NCBI GenBank assembly: GCA_913063265.1
Contig: CAJXZG010000031.1
Location: 1-50,007, forward strand
Length of the DNA: 50,007 nt
From: an uncultured Prolixibacteraceae bacterium
Lineage (GTDB): Bacteria > Bacteroidota > Bacteroidia > Bacteroidales > Prolixibacteraceae
Direction of reading: 5' to 3'
Within the stretch, counting starts at the first letter, position 1. Each line of letters starts with the position of its first letter. Below, piece after piece: positions 25,152 to 33,438 of the stretch. The translations under genes and the position numbers were made by a program. The notes under the pieces were generated by a model. It saw only the letters and a list, made by a program, of their open reading frames with translations. It did no database searches and was not told the DNA's origin.

Positions 25152-25805
25152 TTATTTGCGTTTGAATAAGTTTTTAAAAAAATATTTCCAAAACCGTTTT
25201 TTTGCTTTGTGAATGGGTTGTGGAAACTGTATAACATATTTAAAACTTCTGACATTTATTTCTTCCATGTTTTCTTTATTATTGGCAGCAAGTATCACCA
25301 AACCTTTAAAGCTTTCTATACGTTTAAGCAAAAATGACACATCTGAATTGCTGAACCTATCATGAGAATCTTTTACCTTGCTTCGTTTACCAAACAAAGC
25401 ATCAGCCTCATCAAAAAAGAGTATTACTTTTGATTTCTCAGCGATTGTAAAAATTCTATTCAGGTTCTTTTCCGTTTCCCCGATATATTTATTTACAAGA
25501 CTGGACAAATCAACCCTGAATAAATCTTCTTTTAATTGATTGGCTATTAAATTGGCTGCCATAGTTTTTCCTGTCCCTGAAGGTCCTGCAAACAATACAG
25601 TAATTCCTTTTTTATTCAGATTAATATCTTCATCCTTTACCACTGATTTAGTTTCTTTAGCTTCACTTATTACCTTTTTTAATTGATTTTGCACAATTTT
25701 TGGTAAATCGTTTGCTTTTTGTTCAATGGGATATTTGGAGTATTGACCTTCTTGCAACAGATTTTCTTTCCTGAATAATTCAAAATCTTTATCCGATTTT
25801 TTCAT
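25152..25805 (-). CDS. Short orphan AAA ATPase
   Basis: This 217-residue AAA-type ATPase has Walker A (GPSGTGKT) at 74-81, Walker B (VILFFDEAD) at 127-135, the following ALFGKRSKVKDSHDRFSNSD, and sensor 1 (ILAANNKENM) at 171-180. These segments resemble the AAA ATPases encoded with contractile injection systems (Afp15/PVC15 type). However, the protein lacks their large N-terminal region. It ends 20 residues after FPQP with a very basic tail (KAKKRFWKYFFKNLFKRK), so the helical lid domain is missing. The expected arginine pair (RRF) reads RSF. No injection-system genes are nearby. It could be a specialised stand-alone remodeller or a decaying remnant. The plus-strand neighbour on its 3' side is convergent. 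Confidence 0.75.
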   Translation of the reverse strand: MKKSDKDFELFRKENLLQEGQYSKYPIEQKANDLPKIVQNQLKKVISEAKETKSVVKDEDINLNKKGITVLFAGPSGTGKTMAANLIANQLKEDLFRVDLSSLVNKYIGETEKNLNRIFTIAEKSKVILFFDEADALFGKRSKVKDSHDRFSNSDVSFLLKRIESFKGLVILAANNKENMEEINVRSFKYVIQFPQPIHKAKKRFWKYFFKNLFKRK

Positions 25806-26126
25806 AGGAGTATATGTTGATTCTTATGCAATTTAAGGAACTACACACCAAAATACAAAAGATTGAATATTGCATCTACATCACAACTGATAAAAAATAT
25901 ATTGATTCACGAAATATTTAAGGAGAACATCTTGCAGTTTTTTTTTAACAAGGTATTAACGCATCTTTAAAACAATGGGGAATTTTGTTTTCATTTCTAT
26001 TTGAAGAACATATTCCTTCCTGCAAAAAATTTCAAAAATTTAGAGATCAATCACTTGTGATAAGCAAAAATTGAATTTATTGTTTTTTATACTTAGAGAA
26101 TGATTAAAAATAATCCAATTGTTCTA
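25806..26126. other. Gene-free stretch between the AAA ATPase and mscS
   Basis: These 321 bp are very AT-rich and contain no convincing reading frame. The only structure I see is a short palindrome ATCAC-TT-GTGAT at 26050-26061, which might be a regulator site, and a T-run near 25940. No consensus promoter for the AAA gene is evident. Confidence 0.4.
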
Positions 26127-26963
26127 TTATTCATTACTGCTTAGATTTGATATTGGAAATGCTTTTGTAGCCTCACCGGCATATAAACTTACATGCGGGA
26201 ATGGAATTTCAATTCCGGCCTCTTCAAAGGCAAGTTTTATCTCCTGAAATACAGAATTTTTAACAGCAAGAAAATTTGTTTTCTCAAACCAAACACCTAA
26301 AAGGACATTTATTCCGCTGTCTCCAAAAGTTTTAAAAGTTATCAGGGGTTCAGGTTCGTCTAAACAAAGTGGATTTTCCTTTGCCACCTTTTGCAATACC
26401 TCTTTTACTTTTCCCAAATCTTCCTTGTATGCTACGCTTACATCTATATCAAGCCGGCGTATCGGGAAACGTGTAACATTGGTTAGCTCTGTACTTATTA
26501 CAGTTTGATTTGGTATTCGGAGTAACAAATTATCAAAAGTTTTAATTTTTATGGAAAGCAAATCAATGCTATATACAACACCCGCCTTATCACCTATTTT
26601 AATTACATCACCAATTTCAAAAGACTTTTCTGAGACCAGAAAAAAACCACTAACAATATTTCCAATACTGGTTTGAGAGGCTACTCCAATTACCAATCCA
26701 ATAATTCCGGCTGCTCCAAAAAATGGTGCAAGACTAATTTTTAATTCTGAAATAACAATAAAAATTAAACTGAGAAATCCCAGGTAATAAACCAAACGAT
26801 TTATTATCATTTTTCTTTGTTTCGAAAAACTTTTGGGAAGAATTGCCTTAACTACAACCGTTATTAAATATATTACCAAAGAGCCGACAGCCAGGATAAT
26901 AATTACCCTTAATAGTTTTTCACCATTTTCGGCACTAAAATATTTTGACCATTCAAATTCCAT
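26127..26963 (-). CDS. MscS-family mechanosensitive channel
   Basis: This 278-residue small-conductance mechanosensitive channel relieves hypo-osmotic stress. Three hydrophobic segments (about 17-40, 58-78, 82-108) precede the beta domain. The pore-lining helix and its exit are seen in FFGAAGIIGLVIGVASQTSIG, in two parts, with GNIVSGFFLVSEKSFEIGD following. The C-terminal alpha/beta domain ends with IEIPFPHVSLYAG, a family motif. It starts inside the stop codon of the DUF432 gene (TAATG), so the two are translationally coupled. Confidence 0.9.
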   Translation of the reverse strand: MEFEWSKYFSAENGEKLLRVIIILAVGSLVIYLITVVVKAILPKSFSKQRKMIINRLVYYLGFLSLIFIVISELKISLAPFFGAAGIIGLVIGVASQTSIGNIVSGFFLVSEKSFEIGDVIKIGDKAGVVYSIDLLSIKIKTFDNLLLRIPNQTVISTELTNVTRFPIRRLDIDVSVAYKEDLGKVKEVLQKVAKENPLCLDEPEPLITFKTFGDSGINVLLGVWFEKTNFLAVKNSVFQEIKLAFEEAGIEIPFPHVSLYAGEATKAFPISNLSSNE

Positions 26964-27709
26964 TATGCGTTTTTATAAATGTTCCTGATAAAATGAAAAT
27001 TAATTTTTAACGGTGTTTCCTTGTCGTTTCCAGGTTTTGCCAAAATGTGCAATTTTTCGCCATGATAGACCTTGGAACTGCCATAATTTGCAGAACTTAT
27101 AACATCTTTACCTTTATACTCCAGCTTTACAAAACTTGTAAAAACATTTTCATTTACCTTGTAAAGTGACATATTTTCAATCCTTAAAATAAGGCGTTGC
27201 AATTCAAGTATTTTATCTGAATTATTATAAACCTGCACAGGGCAAACAGCTTCATGCTGCTGAATCTTCAATTCTTCAATATGAAAAAAATATTCAGAGC
27301 CAAGTAGAAATGCAGCTTCACCGTTATCCGGCTCACCAAACCAGGTATCTGATAACCTGGTATGTATGATTTCTTTTATCAGATTATCATGATGTTTATT
27401 TGTATGAAAAACCTGAACTACCATAGGAATCTTTACATAAAAAGTAAGTTTCTGACGTGGCATTATCGATAAACTGCTTCCTTTAAATACCAGCGGTTTT
27501 GTTTGTAATGCAGGAATAAGTATCAAGCTATCTGACGAACCTGTTTGAAAAAAATCGTTAGTTTCGGGTTCCTTTTCATTCCTGGAATAAGAATTGATAA
27601 ACCAGCCATTACCTTCACGCTTGATCTTGATGAAGATATCTCCAAATTCTACCAATTCTGGCTTTTTATCAGAAATCCGATACTTGCGAAAAACATTTTC
27701 AATATCCAT
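26963..27709 (-). CDS. DUF432 family protein coupled to mscS
   Basis: This 248-residue cytosolic protein has no signal peptide or membrane segment and is rich in beta structure. It is recognised as DUF432 by overall pattern (LKIQQHEAVCPVQVYNNSD, LQRLILRIENMSLYK and the FTSFVKLEYKGKDVISSANY region) and by its neighbour. DUF432 genes are known next to MscS-type channel genes in archaea and bacteria. Here its stop codon overlaps the mscS start by one base. A role in assembling or tuning the channel is inferred from this coupling only. The biochemical function is unknown. Confidence 0.7.
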   Translation of the reverse strand: MDIENVFRKYRISDKKPELVEFGDIFIKIKREGNGWFINSYSRNEKEPETNDFFQTGSSDSLILIPALQTKPLVFKGSSLSIMPRQKLTFYVKIPMVVQVFHTNKHHDNLIKEIIHTRLSDTWFGEPDNGEAAFLLGSEYFFHIEELKIQQHEAVCPVQVYNNSDKILELQRLILRIENMSLYKVNENVFTSFVKLEYKGKDVISSANYGSSKVYHGEKLHILAKPGNDKETPLKINFHFIRNIYKNA

Positions 27710-27831
27710 ATCTCGATTATTTATTCCCTAAAATAAATAATCTGAAACAATTTTGGATCACAATTAGTTTTGGGAAACTAATTCTTCACATCTAATTAAT
27801 TTCCAATGTCATACTTTAAAAGGAACACTTT

Positions 27832-29388
27832 CTATAAATAAGAAATTGCAATTGAATCCTGATAATGAACAGCCAGTTCTTTTAGTTTAACTTTCATATC
27901 TGAAACAATGGGTTCGTAGCCCGGTGCATTGTACAAATTATACATTTCCTGTGCATCTTGTTTTAAGTCGAACAATTCCCATTCATCATTCAGATAGTAA
28001 TAAATTAATTTAAATCTTTCGTTTTTCACTCCAAAATGGCGGGTGACCATATGCCAGCTTGGGTACTCGTAATAATGATAAAAAATGGCATCTCGAAATT
28101 CACCTTTGTCACCTTTTAAAAGCGGCACTAAACTTTTTCCCTGCATATCTCCGGGAATATCAACACCCGCCATATCCAAAAAAGTTTCGGCATAATCGAG
28201 GTTTTGCACCAAATCTGCATTTTCAGAACCAGGAGCTGTAACTCCCGGCCATTTGATGATTAATGGAGCCGAAAGTGACTCTTCGTACATCCAGCGTTTA
28301 TCAAACCAGCCATGCTCTCCCAGGTAAAATCCCTGGTCAGAACTATATATTACAATGGTATTTTCTGCCAGACCGCTTTCATCTAAATAATCTAGCAAGC
28401 GACCAATATTTTCATCTACAGAAGCAATACATCGTAAATAATCTTTAATGTAGCGTTGATATTTCCATTGTATAATCTCCTTTTCTGACATCTGTTTTTG
28501 TTCTTTCAGAAATTTTTCGTTTTTCAAATCATAGGCTTCATCCCAAACTTTTCGTTGCTCTTCCGTCATCCTGTCCCAGGCCCCCATTTTCCAAGGATTA
28601 TAATACTCAGCTGTTGTATCTAAATCATCTATTAGTTTTAAATCGTAGGGATCCATGTGACGGGCAATTTCCATTTCCTGTTCCGCTGCACCCCTATTTC
28701 GATTGGAATAATCATCAAAAAGTGTAGGAGGCTCAGGAATCGTTATGTCATCGTACATTGTTAAATGACGCCCTGCAGGCAACCAGCGTCGATGTGGTGC
28801 TTTGTGCTGAGTCATCATCATAAATGGTTTATCTGTATCTCTTTTGTTTTTTAACCAATCTATAGTTAAATCAGTTACCACATCGGTTATATACCCTTCA
28901 ATTTGTTCGTTTCCATCGGGTGTTATAAAATTAGGGTTGTAATAATTTCCCTGGCCCGGAACAACTTTCCAATCGTTAAACCCTGTTGGCTCGCTTCCCA
29001 AATGCCATTTCCCAAACAAAGCGGTTTCGTAACCGGCCTGTTGTAAAAGTTTTGGGAAAGTCTGCTGAGCACCATCAAAATCTTTTCCCTCATTTCTCAT
29101 AAAACCGTTAATATGACTGTGTTTTCCTGTAAGAATAACAGCGCGGCTTGGTCCGCAAATAGAATTGGTTACTGCTGCATTTCGAAAAATCATACCTCCT
29201 TCGGCCAAACGATCCAGGTTAGGAGTTTCGTTGATAATTGAACCATAGGCACCAATTGACTGCCTTGCATGGTCATCAGTAAAAATAAAAAGGATGTTAG
29301 GTTGTTCTGATGCCTGTTTTTTAGTGTCAGTGGAACAGGAAATTAAAACTGTTGAAAGAATAGTCAACAACAAAATAATACGATACAT
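27832..29388 (-). CDS. S1-family sulfatase lipoprotein (copy 1)
   Basis: This 518-residue formylglycine-dependent sulfatase is the last gene of the polysaccharide locus. The lipobox Cys is residue 18 (VLISCSTD). The metal-site start is [10 protein letters not shown] (Asp38/Asp39). The modified residue is Cys78 in [13 protein letters not shown] (CxPSR), which must be converted to formylglycine. [27 protein letters not shown] and [10 protein letters not shown] are further sulfatase segments. A maturase is needed but none is encoded here. It is paralogous to the upstream sulfatase at 29475-30989. Substrate is unknown; the context suggests a sulfated glycan. Confidence 0.93.
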   Translation of the reverse strand: MYRIILLLTILSTVLISCSTDTKKQASEQPNILFIFTDDHARQSIGAYGSIINETPNLDRLAEGGMIFRNAAVTNSICGPSRAVILTGKHSHINGFMRNEGKDFDGAQQTFPKLLQQAGYETALFGKWHLGSEPTGFNDWKVVPGQGNYYNPNFITPDGNEQIEGYITDVVTDLTIDWLKNKRDTDKPFMMMTQHKAPHRRWLPAGRHLTMYDDITIPEPPTLFDDYSNRNRGAAEQEMEIARHMDPYDLKLIDDLDTTAEYYNPWKMGAWDRMTEEQRKVWDEAYDLKNEKFLKEQKQMSEKEIIQWKYQRYIKDYLRCIASVDENIGRLLDYLDESGLAENTIVIYSSDQGFYLGEHGWFDKRWMYEESLSAPLIIKWPGVTAPGSENADLVQNLDYAETFLDMAGVDIPGDMQGKSLVPLLKGDKGEFRDAIFYHYYEYPSWHMVTRHFGVKNERFKLIYYYLNDEWELFDLKQDAQEMYNLYNAPGYEPIVSDMKVKLKELAVHYQDSIAISYL

Positions 29389-29474
29389 AATTTTAGATTT
29401 GGTTTGAGGGTAAAAATAAAGATTTTAAATGAAGGACGGAATCCTTTTAACGGATTCTATATATTACTTAAATA

Positions 29475-30989
29475 TTAATAAAGCTTTTTATTTTGCTCAA
29501 CCAATTCGGGATATTTATCATCCGTATCGTCATAATAGATTTTTAAATCCAGCATTTTTTGTTTCAATTCTTTTACCAACTCAGCATTTTCTTTTTGATA
29601 ATAAATGTTATTCATTTCTGCCGGATCATTTTCCAAATCAAATAATTCCCAATCAGGTTCAACTGCCTGATAATCTGTCATTCCTAAAGGTTGCCCATGG
29701 AAGTAAATCAATTTATGAGTTTTAGTTCTAATGCCATAATGCCCGGTAACATTTCGATGCAGTAGATGTTGCCAGTAATGATAATAAATCGCATCACGCC
29801 AATTTTCAGGAGTTTTACCTTCGAGAAGTGGTTTTAAACTTTCCCCCTGCATTTCTTCAGGGATTTCGACTCCAGCCAGATCAATTAAAGTAGGTGCAAA
29901 ATCAATATTGTTAACCAGGTCATTATTTATACTTCCGGGTTTTACTTTTCCCGGATAACGAATTATTAATGGCATCCGCATCGATTCTTCGTACATAAAC
30001 CGTTTGCTAAAAAAACCGTGTTCGCCTAAAAAATGTCCCTGATCAGCGGTATAAACCACGATTGTATTTTCGTCCAATCCCTGTTCTTTTAGAAAAGACA
30101 TTATATCTCCAATATTTTCATCCAGCACCATTCCACATTCCAGAAAGGCTCGAATGTATTGTTGATAAATATGTTCGCGTTGTTCATGTTCAGTTGCATT
30201 TTCAAGACGGGTATGCGGGAAAGTTCCCTGGTTCATATATTCCAGTTTCAATGTAGTACGTTTTGAGGCCTGTCCGCGATTTTCGTAAGTATCGTAGAAA
30301 TTATCAGGCATTGGTATTTCAACATCTTTTAAGCTGCCTTTGTACGGTAAACGCGCATCCCAGGGATCATGAGTAGCCTTATACTGACACATTACAAAAA
30401 AAGGTTTGTTTTTATCCCGGTTTTTAATAAAATCAGTTGTCATTCCGGTAATTACATCGCTTGACCAACCTTCGTGTGTAATTAGGGTATCTACACCTTT
30501 TTCCTTAAACTGAGGATTTAAATATCGACCCTGACGTTCTAAAACTTTGTAATCATCAAATCCCTCCGGTGTTGCTTTTAGATGCCACTTGCCAAAAACT
30601 GCAGTTTGATAACCGGCTTTTTGTAACACATTGTTCGAAGTGGCCTGACTACCATCAAAAACCTGATCGAGCAGATATACTCCGTTTTTATGACTGTATT
30701 TGCCTGTTAAAATACTTGCCCGACTTGGCGAGCAAATTGAATTATTACCATAACAATTGGTAAACATCATGCCTTCCTCTGCCAGTTTGTCGATATTGAT
30801 GGTTTTCGCCACATCGGCAAAAATTCCTTCATAACAACTTATTGCCTGGGTTGTGTGGTCGTCGGAGAGGATGAAGAGGATATTGGGGGGTTGGTTATTG
30901 GTTGTTGGTTGTTGGTTGTTGGTTTTAGAAGAACAGCTTGCAAGTAAACTTAATCCTCCAATAATTGTAATTAGGTATCCAAGTTTCAT
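29475..30989 (-). CDS. S1-family sulfatase lipoprotein (copy 2) with N-terminal heptanucleotide repeat
   Basis: This 504-residue sulfatase has its lipobox Cys at residue 19 (LLASCSSK). A Thr/Asn/Gln/Pro-rich linker (22-35) follows, then NILFILSDDH and the formylglycine site Cys86 in SICSPSRASILTG. GKWHLKA, DQGHFLGEHGFFSKRFMYEE and MQGESLKPLL are conserved. The start at 30989 (MKLGYLITIIGG) opens the signal peptide. An upstream in-frame ATG at 31058 would read through a dispersed repeat and is rejected. The linker is encoded by four to five copies of a 7-nt unit, so copy-number change would alter the frame. Confidence 0.92.
   Translation of the reverse strand: MKLGYLITIIGGLSLLASCSSKTNNQQPTTNNQPPNILFILSDDHTTQAISCYEGIFADVAKTINIDKLAEEGMMFTNCYGNNSICSPSRASILTGKYSHKNGVYLLDQVFDGSQATSNNVLQKAGYQTAVFGKWHLKATPEGFDDYKVLERQGRYLNPQFKEKGVDTLITHEGWSSDVITGMTTDFIKNRDKNKPFFVMCQYKATHDPWDARLPYKGSLKDVEIPMPDNFYDTYENRGQASKRTTLKLEYMNQGTFPHTRLENATEHEQREHIYQQYIRAFLECGMVLDENIGDIMSFLKEQGLDENTIVVYTADQGHFLGEHGFFSKRFMYEESMRMPLIIRYPGKVKPGSINNDLVNNIDFAPTLIDLAGVEIPEEMQGESLKPLLEGKTPENWRDAIYYHYWQHLLHRNVTGHYGIRTKTHKLIYFHGQPLGMTDYQAVEPDWELFDLENDPAEMNNIYYQKENAELVKELKQKMLDLKIYYDDTDDKYPELVEQNKKLY
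30893..30924. repeat. Heptanucleotide tandem repeat GGTTGTT inside the sulfatase gene
   Basis: One GGTTATT unit, three GGTTGTT units and a partial GGTT follow each other at 30893-30924. On the coding (minus) strand they encode residues 22-33, directly after the lipobox. Seven is not a multiple of three, so loss or gain of one unit shifts the frame. Confidence 0.85.
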
Positions 30990-30999
30990 AATTGATTTT

Positions 31000-31064
31000 T
31001 TCTCTGTGAAATCCTTTGTGCTCTTTGTGGTTAAATTCTTAATTACCATTGAGAACACAGAGAA
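31000..31064. repeat. Intergenic repeat with TTCTCTGTG / CACAGAGAA inverted ends
   Basis: The 9-nt ends are perfect complements. The interior carries CCTTTGTGCTCTTTGTGG, and the right part AAGGCTCAAAG resembles its complement. The AACACGAAGGCACGAAG stretch near 5472 is loosely similar. It looks like a dispersed intergenic repeat. It lies between the sulfatase start and the stop of the jelly-roll gene. Confidence 0.45.
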
Positions 31065-31075
31065 GGCTCAAAGTT

Positions 31076-31819
31076 TTATTTTAATATTGTAATTTTCACA
31101 TCATCGTAAAATGTGTTTCTTTCATATCGTTGTCGGATTCCGAAGTAACCGGGTTTTAAACCTTCAATTGTTCCTTCGGCCATTAAAATATCGTTACAAG
31201 TCCATTTTACATTTTCACCTTTTACTTCAATTTTATAATCTGCCCACTCGTGATGAAGGGCTACTCCCTCAATTTTAGCATTTCCCAAACTGCCTAAAAC
31301 ATATGCATCGGTAGTCGTTGAATCGGTTCCAGGCACCTGAATTTCACAACCAATTTCTGTTGACCATTGCCAATCAGGTTGAGGGGCACCAATCACAAAC
31401 ATGATTTTATCGTTATCCCCCCGCCATTGTTTAAACTCGATTATGTAGTGCTCTACATCATCCGGAACAGGTTTGTTGGCAAATAACACTGAATTTTTTG
31501 AACGCCCCCCCTGATGCATATAACCTGAATCAGCCGGAATTACCCACATTCCTTTTTTAGGATCTGAGGGTTCGCATTCATCGCTTAAAATCCAATTCAC
31601 TGGTTTTTGTCCGCCCGGAAGTACTTTCCATTTTATCCCCAGACCTACAGGTTCTGGCAAACCAATAACATTTTCGATGTATTCTCCTTCTGAATCAGAG
31701 TCGAAATTGTCTTCAAATAGAACAATGGGAACCGGCTCTTTTTCTCCTTGTTTTTGTTTTTGATTGCTACAGGCAAAAAAGGTGGCAGCAATGATTATAA
31801 GGAGTAATAGGTTTTTCAT
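31076..31819 (-). CDS. Jelly-roll (DUF1080/LamG-like) lipoprotein
   Basis: This 247-residue lipoprotein has its lipobox Cys in TFFACSNQ at about residue 17. The remainder is beta-rich and resembles the concanavalin A-like sandwich of the DUF1080/LamG group: VLFEDNFDSDSEGEY at the start, VEHYIIEFKQWRGDNDKIMF in the middle, and GLKPGYFGIRQRYERNTFYDD, split at the typical YFGIR strand, near the end. Such proteins bind or cleave glycans. No catalytic pair is evident. The start MKNLLLL at 31819 is preferred, because the upstream in-frame ATG at 31843 lies inside a palindromic repeat. It sits between the GH30-like cluster and the sulfatases. Confidence 0.65.
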   Translation of the reverse strand: MKNLLLLIIIAATFFACSNQKQKQGEKEPVPIVLFEDNFDSDSEGEYIENVIGLPEPVGLGIKWKVLPGGQKPVNWILSDECEPSDPKKGMWVIPADSGYMHQGGRSKNSVLFANKPVPDDVEHYIIEFKQWRGDNDKIMFVIGAPQPDWQWSTEIGCEIQVPGTDSTTTDAYVLGSLGNAKIEGVALHHEWADYKIEVKGENVKWTCNDILMAEGTIEGLKPGYFGIRQRYERNTFYDDVKITILK

Positions 31820-31835
31820 TTTTGAATGATTTAAA

Positions 31836-31873
31836 GATGCCATCTTTTTGCTACAACTTAAAAAGATGGCATC
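31836..31873. repeat. Dispersed palindromic repeat, copy 3
   Basis: GATGCCATCTTTTT (31836-31849) and AAAAAGATGGCATC (31860-31873) are perfect complements around a 10-nt loop. Compared with copy 1, both arms changed in step (T-A to C-G), so the pairing is kept. Confidence 0.6.
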
Positions 31874-31887
31874 CCAGTTTTTAAATA

Positions 31888-33420
31888 TTATTTACCAAAA
31901 AATGTTACCACTGAACCCGGTAACATTTCAATATCAACGGCACCATCTTTCAATTTAAAAGTACCAATATTTTTATATCGGTCTGCTTCGTAATCAGCGG
32001 CATCTACCGTACGAAATGCCTCAAATTCCTTACTTTTTGTTCCACTTAATTCTACCGAAACATTCTTTTTTCCTTTTGCAAGGTTAACAACAATAAATGC
32101 ATCCGGATTATCAGTTTCAGCTTTAGCAAATCCAATTACAGCAATTTCTGAATTCATGGCAAAAGTACGTGCCACTTTCATTCCAGGCTGCCCGGCCCTT
32201 GATGCTTGTTTATAAAAATAATAACCTTTGCGTACTTCATAATTACCGTTTTCATTTACCTGGATGGCATTTCCAGGATTTGGGTCACCACCAATCCAAT
32301 GTGTTGGTCGTTGGATTCCGGCCCACGGAATTATGGCATTTACTTTTGAAGTATAAATATTTCCGTGGATTTGTTTTACAAAACTGGCATCCATCTCCGC
32401 CCAACTGGTTGAAGTTACCCAGGTATGTAATTCAGGTTTTAGAGCACGTAAAATATCGCTTGGGTAAGAATTATGTTCGCCAAACCATGCTCCGTAGGTT
32501 CCACGGTAAAAACCATGCGAAGTAAGTAGAGCAAGATTGTCAACTGCTTCTTTGTCATCGGCAATAAAATCGCCCAATCCCCATCCTGTAAAACGATACC
32601 AGTTGGAAGGTTCGCCGTTGGTAATTCCAACTCCCTCCAGACCATATTTTTTAAACATTTTGGGCATGTATTTTAAAAACTCGTTTACCTGCTCAGGAGG
32701 CCAATACAAATTAAAGTCGTGATTTCCACGGTCGGTGTAACCATCCTGAGTCCATCGGTGCCAATCCTCTCCTTCGTTGTGCAACGACAAATATTTTACA
32801 GGCAAACCATCTTTTTCTTTTAAGAATTTTACCCAATCTATCATGTACAAAGCAAGGTCTTCTTTCATTTCCGGGTCGAGGTCGCGGCCACGGTCTGCTT
32901 TTTGTATGGTTATATATCCGGGAGGGCCATAAAGTGTAGTTATAATTTCCAAATCTGCGCCTCTGGCACGGGTAATTTTTAATCCTGCCCTTACAAACTC
33001 GCGCATGTGACTGGTGGTTGTTTCATGATCAAAAGCTCCACCCGGTTCAGTTTGGTGTTTAGCATCAAGAAACATTTTTACAATCCCAGGCTTCAAGCCA
33101 TCTTTGCCAAAAACCAATTCTACAATTTCCTGTTTTTCCTTCTCATCTAACAGGCTGAATCCGCCATATTCCTGGGTAAAGGTTTTTTCTCCGGGATGCA
33201 CTTCTTTCCACCATTGTTGTGTTCTTTCAGGTCCCAATTCGCTGTTTACAAAGTGGGCACTTTCAACATAATTAAAACCAAAACCGTCCCAGTCGCGTAA
33301 TGGTTGGTCGAAATAAACTCCGGCACGAACGGCTGTAAAATCACGGGCTTGTGCAAATGTGTTAATAGTTTGAAATGATAATCCGATTAGAATTAGCATG
33401 CTTAGAAAAAGTTGTTTCAT
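31888..33420 (-). CDS. GH30-like protein, tandem paralogue A (last of five)
   Basis: This 510-residue exported protein has a signal peptide ending near TFAQA (residue 25). A clan GH-A TIM barrel of GH30 type and a C-terminal beta sandwich (about 400-510; GYYFYKQASRAGQPGMKV, GSVVTFFGK) follow. DWDGFGFNYVE opens the barrel. The acid/base position is Glu216 in SLHNEGEDW, ITNGEPSNW corresponds to the GH30 PE loop, LLTSHGF to the GH30 His strand, and WVTSTSW to the nucleophile strand, with Ser337 where GH30 enzymes have Glu. This copy has a unique insertion after YVES (about residues 54-80). Substrate is unknown; a sulfated polysaccharide is suggested by context. Confidence 0.78.
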   Translation of the reverse strand: MKQLFLSMLILIGLSFQTINTFAQARDFTAVRAGVYFDQPLRDWDGFGFNYVESAHFVNSELGPERTQQWWKEVHPGEKTFTQEYGGFSLLDEKEKQEIVELVFGKDGLKPGIVKMFLDAKHQTEPGGAFDHETTTSHMREFVRAGLKITRARGADLEIITTLYGPPGYITIQKADRGRDLDPEMKEDLALYMIDWVKFLKEKDGLPVKYLSLHNEGEDWHRWTQDGYTDRGNHDFNLYWPPEQVNEFLKYMPKMFKKYGLEGVGITNGEPSNWYRFTGWGLGDFIADDKEAVDNLALLTSHGFYRGTYGAWFGEHNSYPSDILRALKPELHTWVTSTSWAEMDASFVKQIHGNIYTSKVNAIIPWAGIQRPTHWIGGDPNPGNAIQVNENGNYEVRKGYYFYKQASRAGQPGMKVARTFAMNSEIAVIGFAKAETDNPDAFIVVNLAKGKKNVSVELSGTKSKEFEAFRTVDAADYEADRYKNIGTFKLKDGAVDIEMLPGSVVTFFGK

Positions 33421-33438
33421 GATATAAGATATTTAGAA

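Noticed and set aside
25152..27709. Contractile injection system or phage-tail cluster
   Set aside because: Only the AAA ATPase resembles such systems. No sheath, tube, spike or baseplate genes are present.
30990..31058. Upstream N-terminal extension of sulfatase copy 2
   Set aside because: The in-frame ATG at 31058 reads through the intergenic TTCTCTGTG repeat and would bury the signal peptide; the start at 30989 is better.
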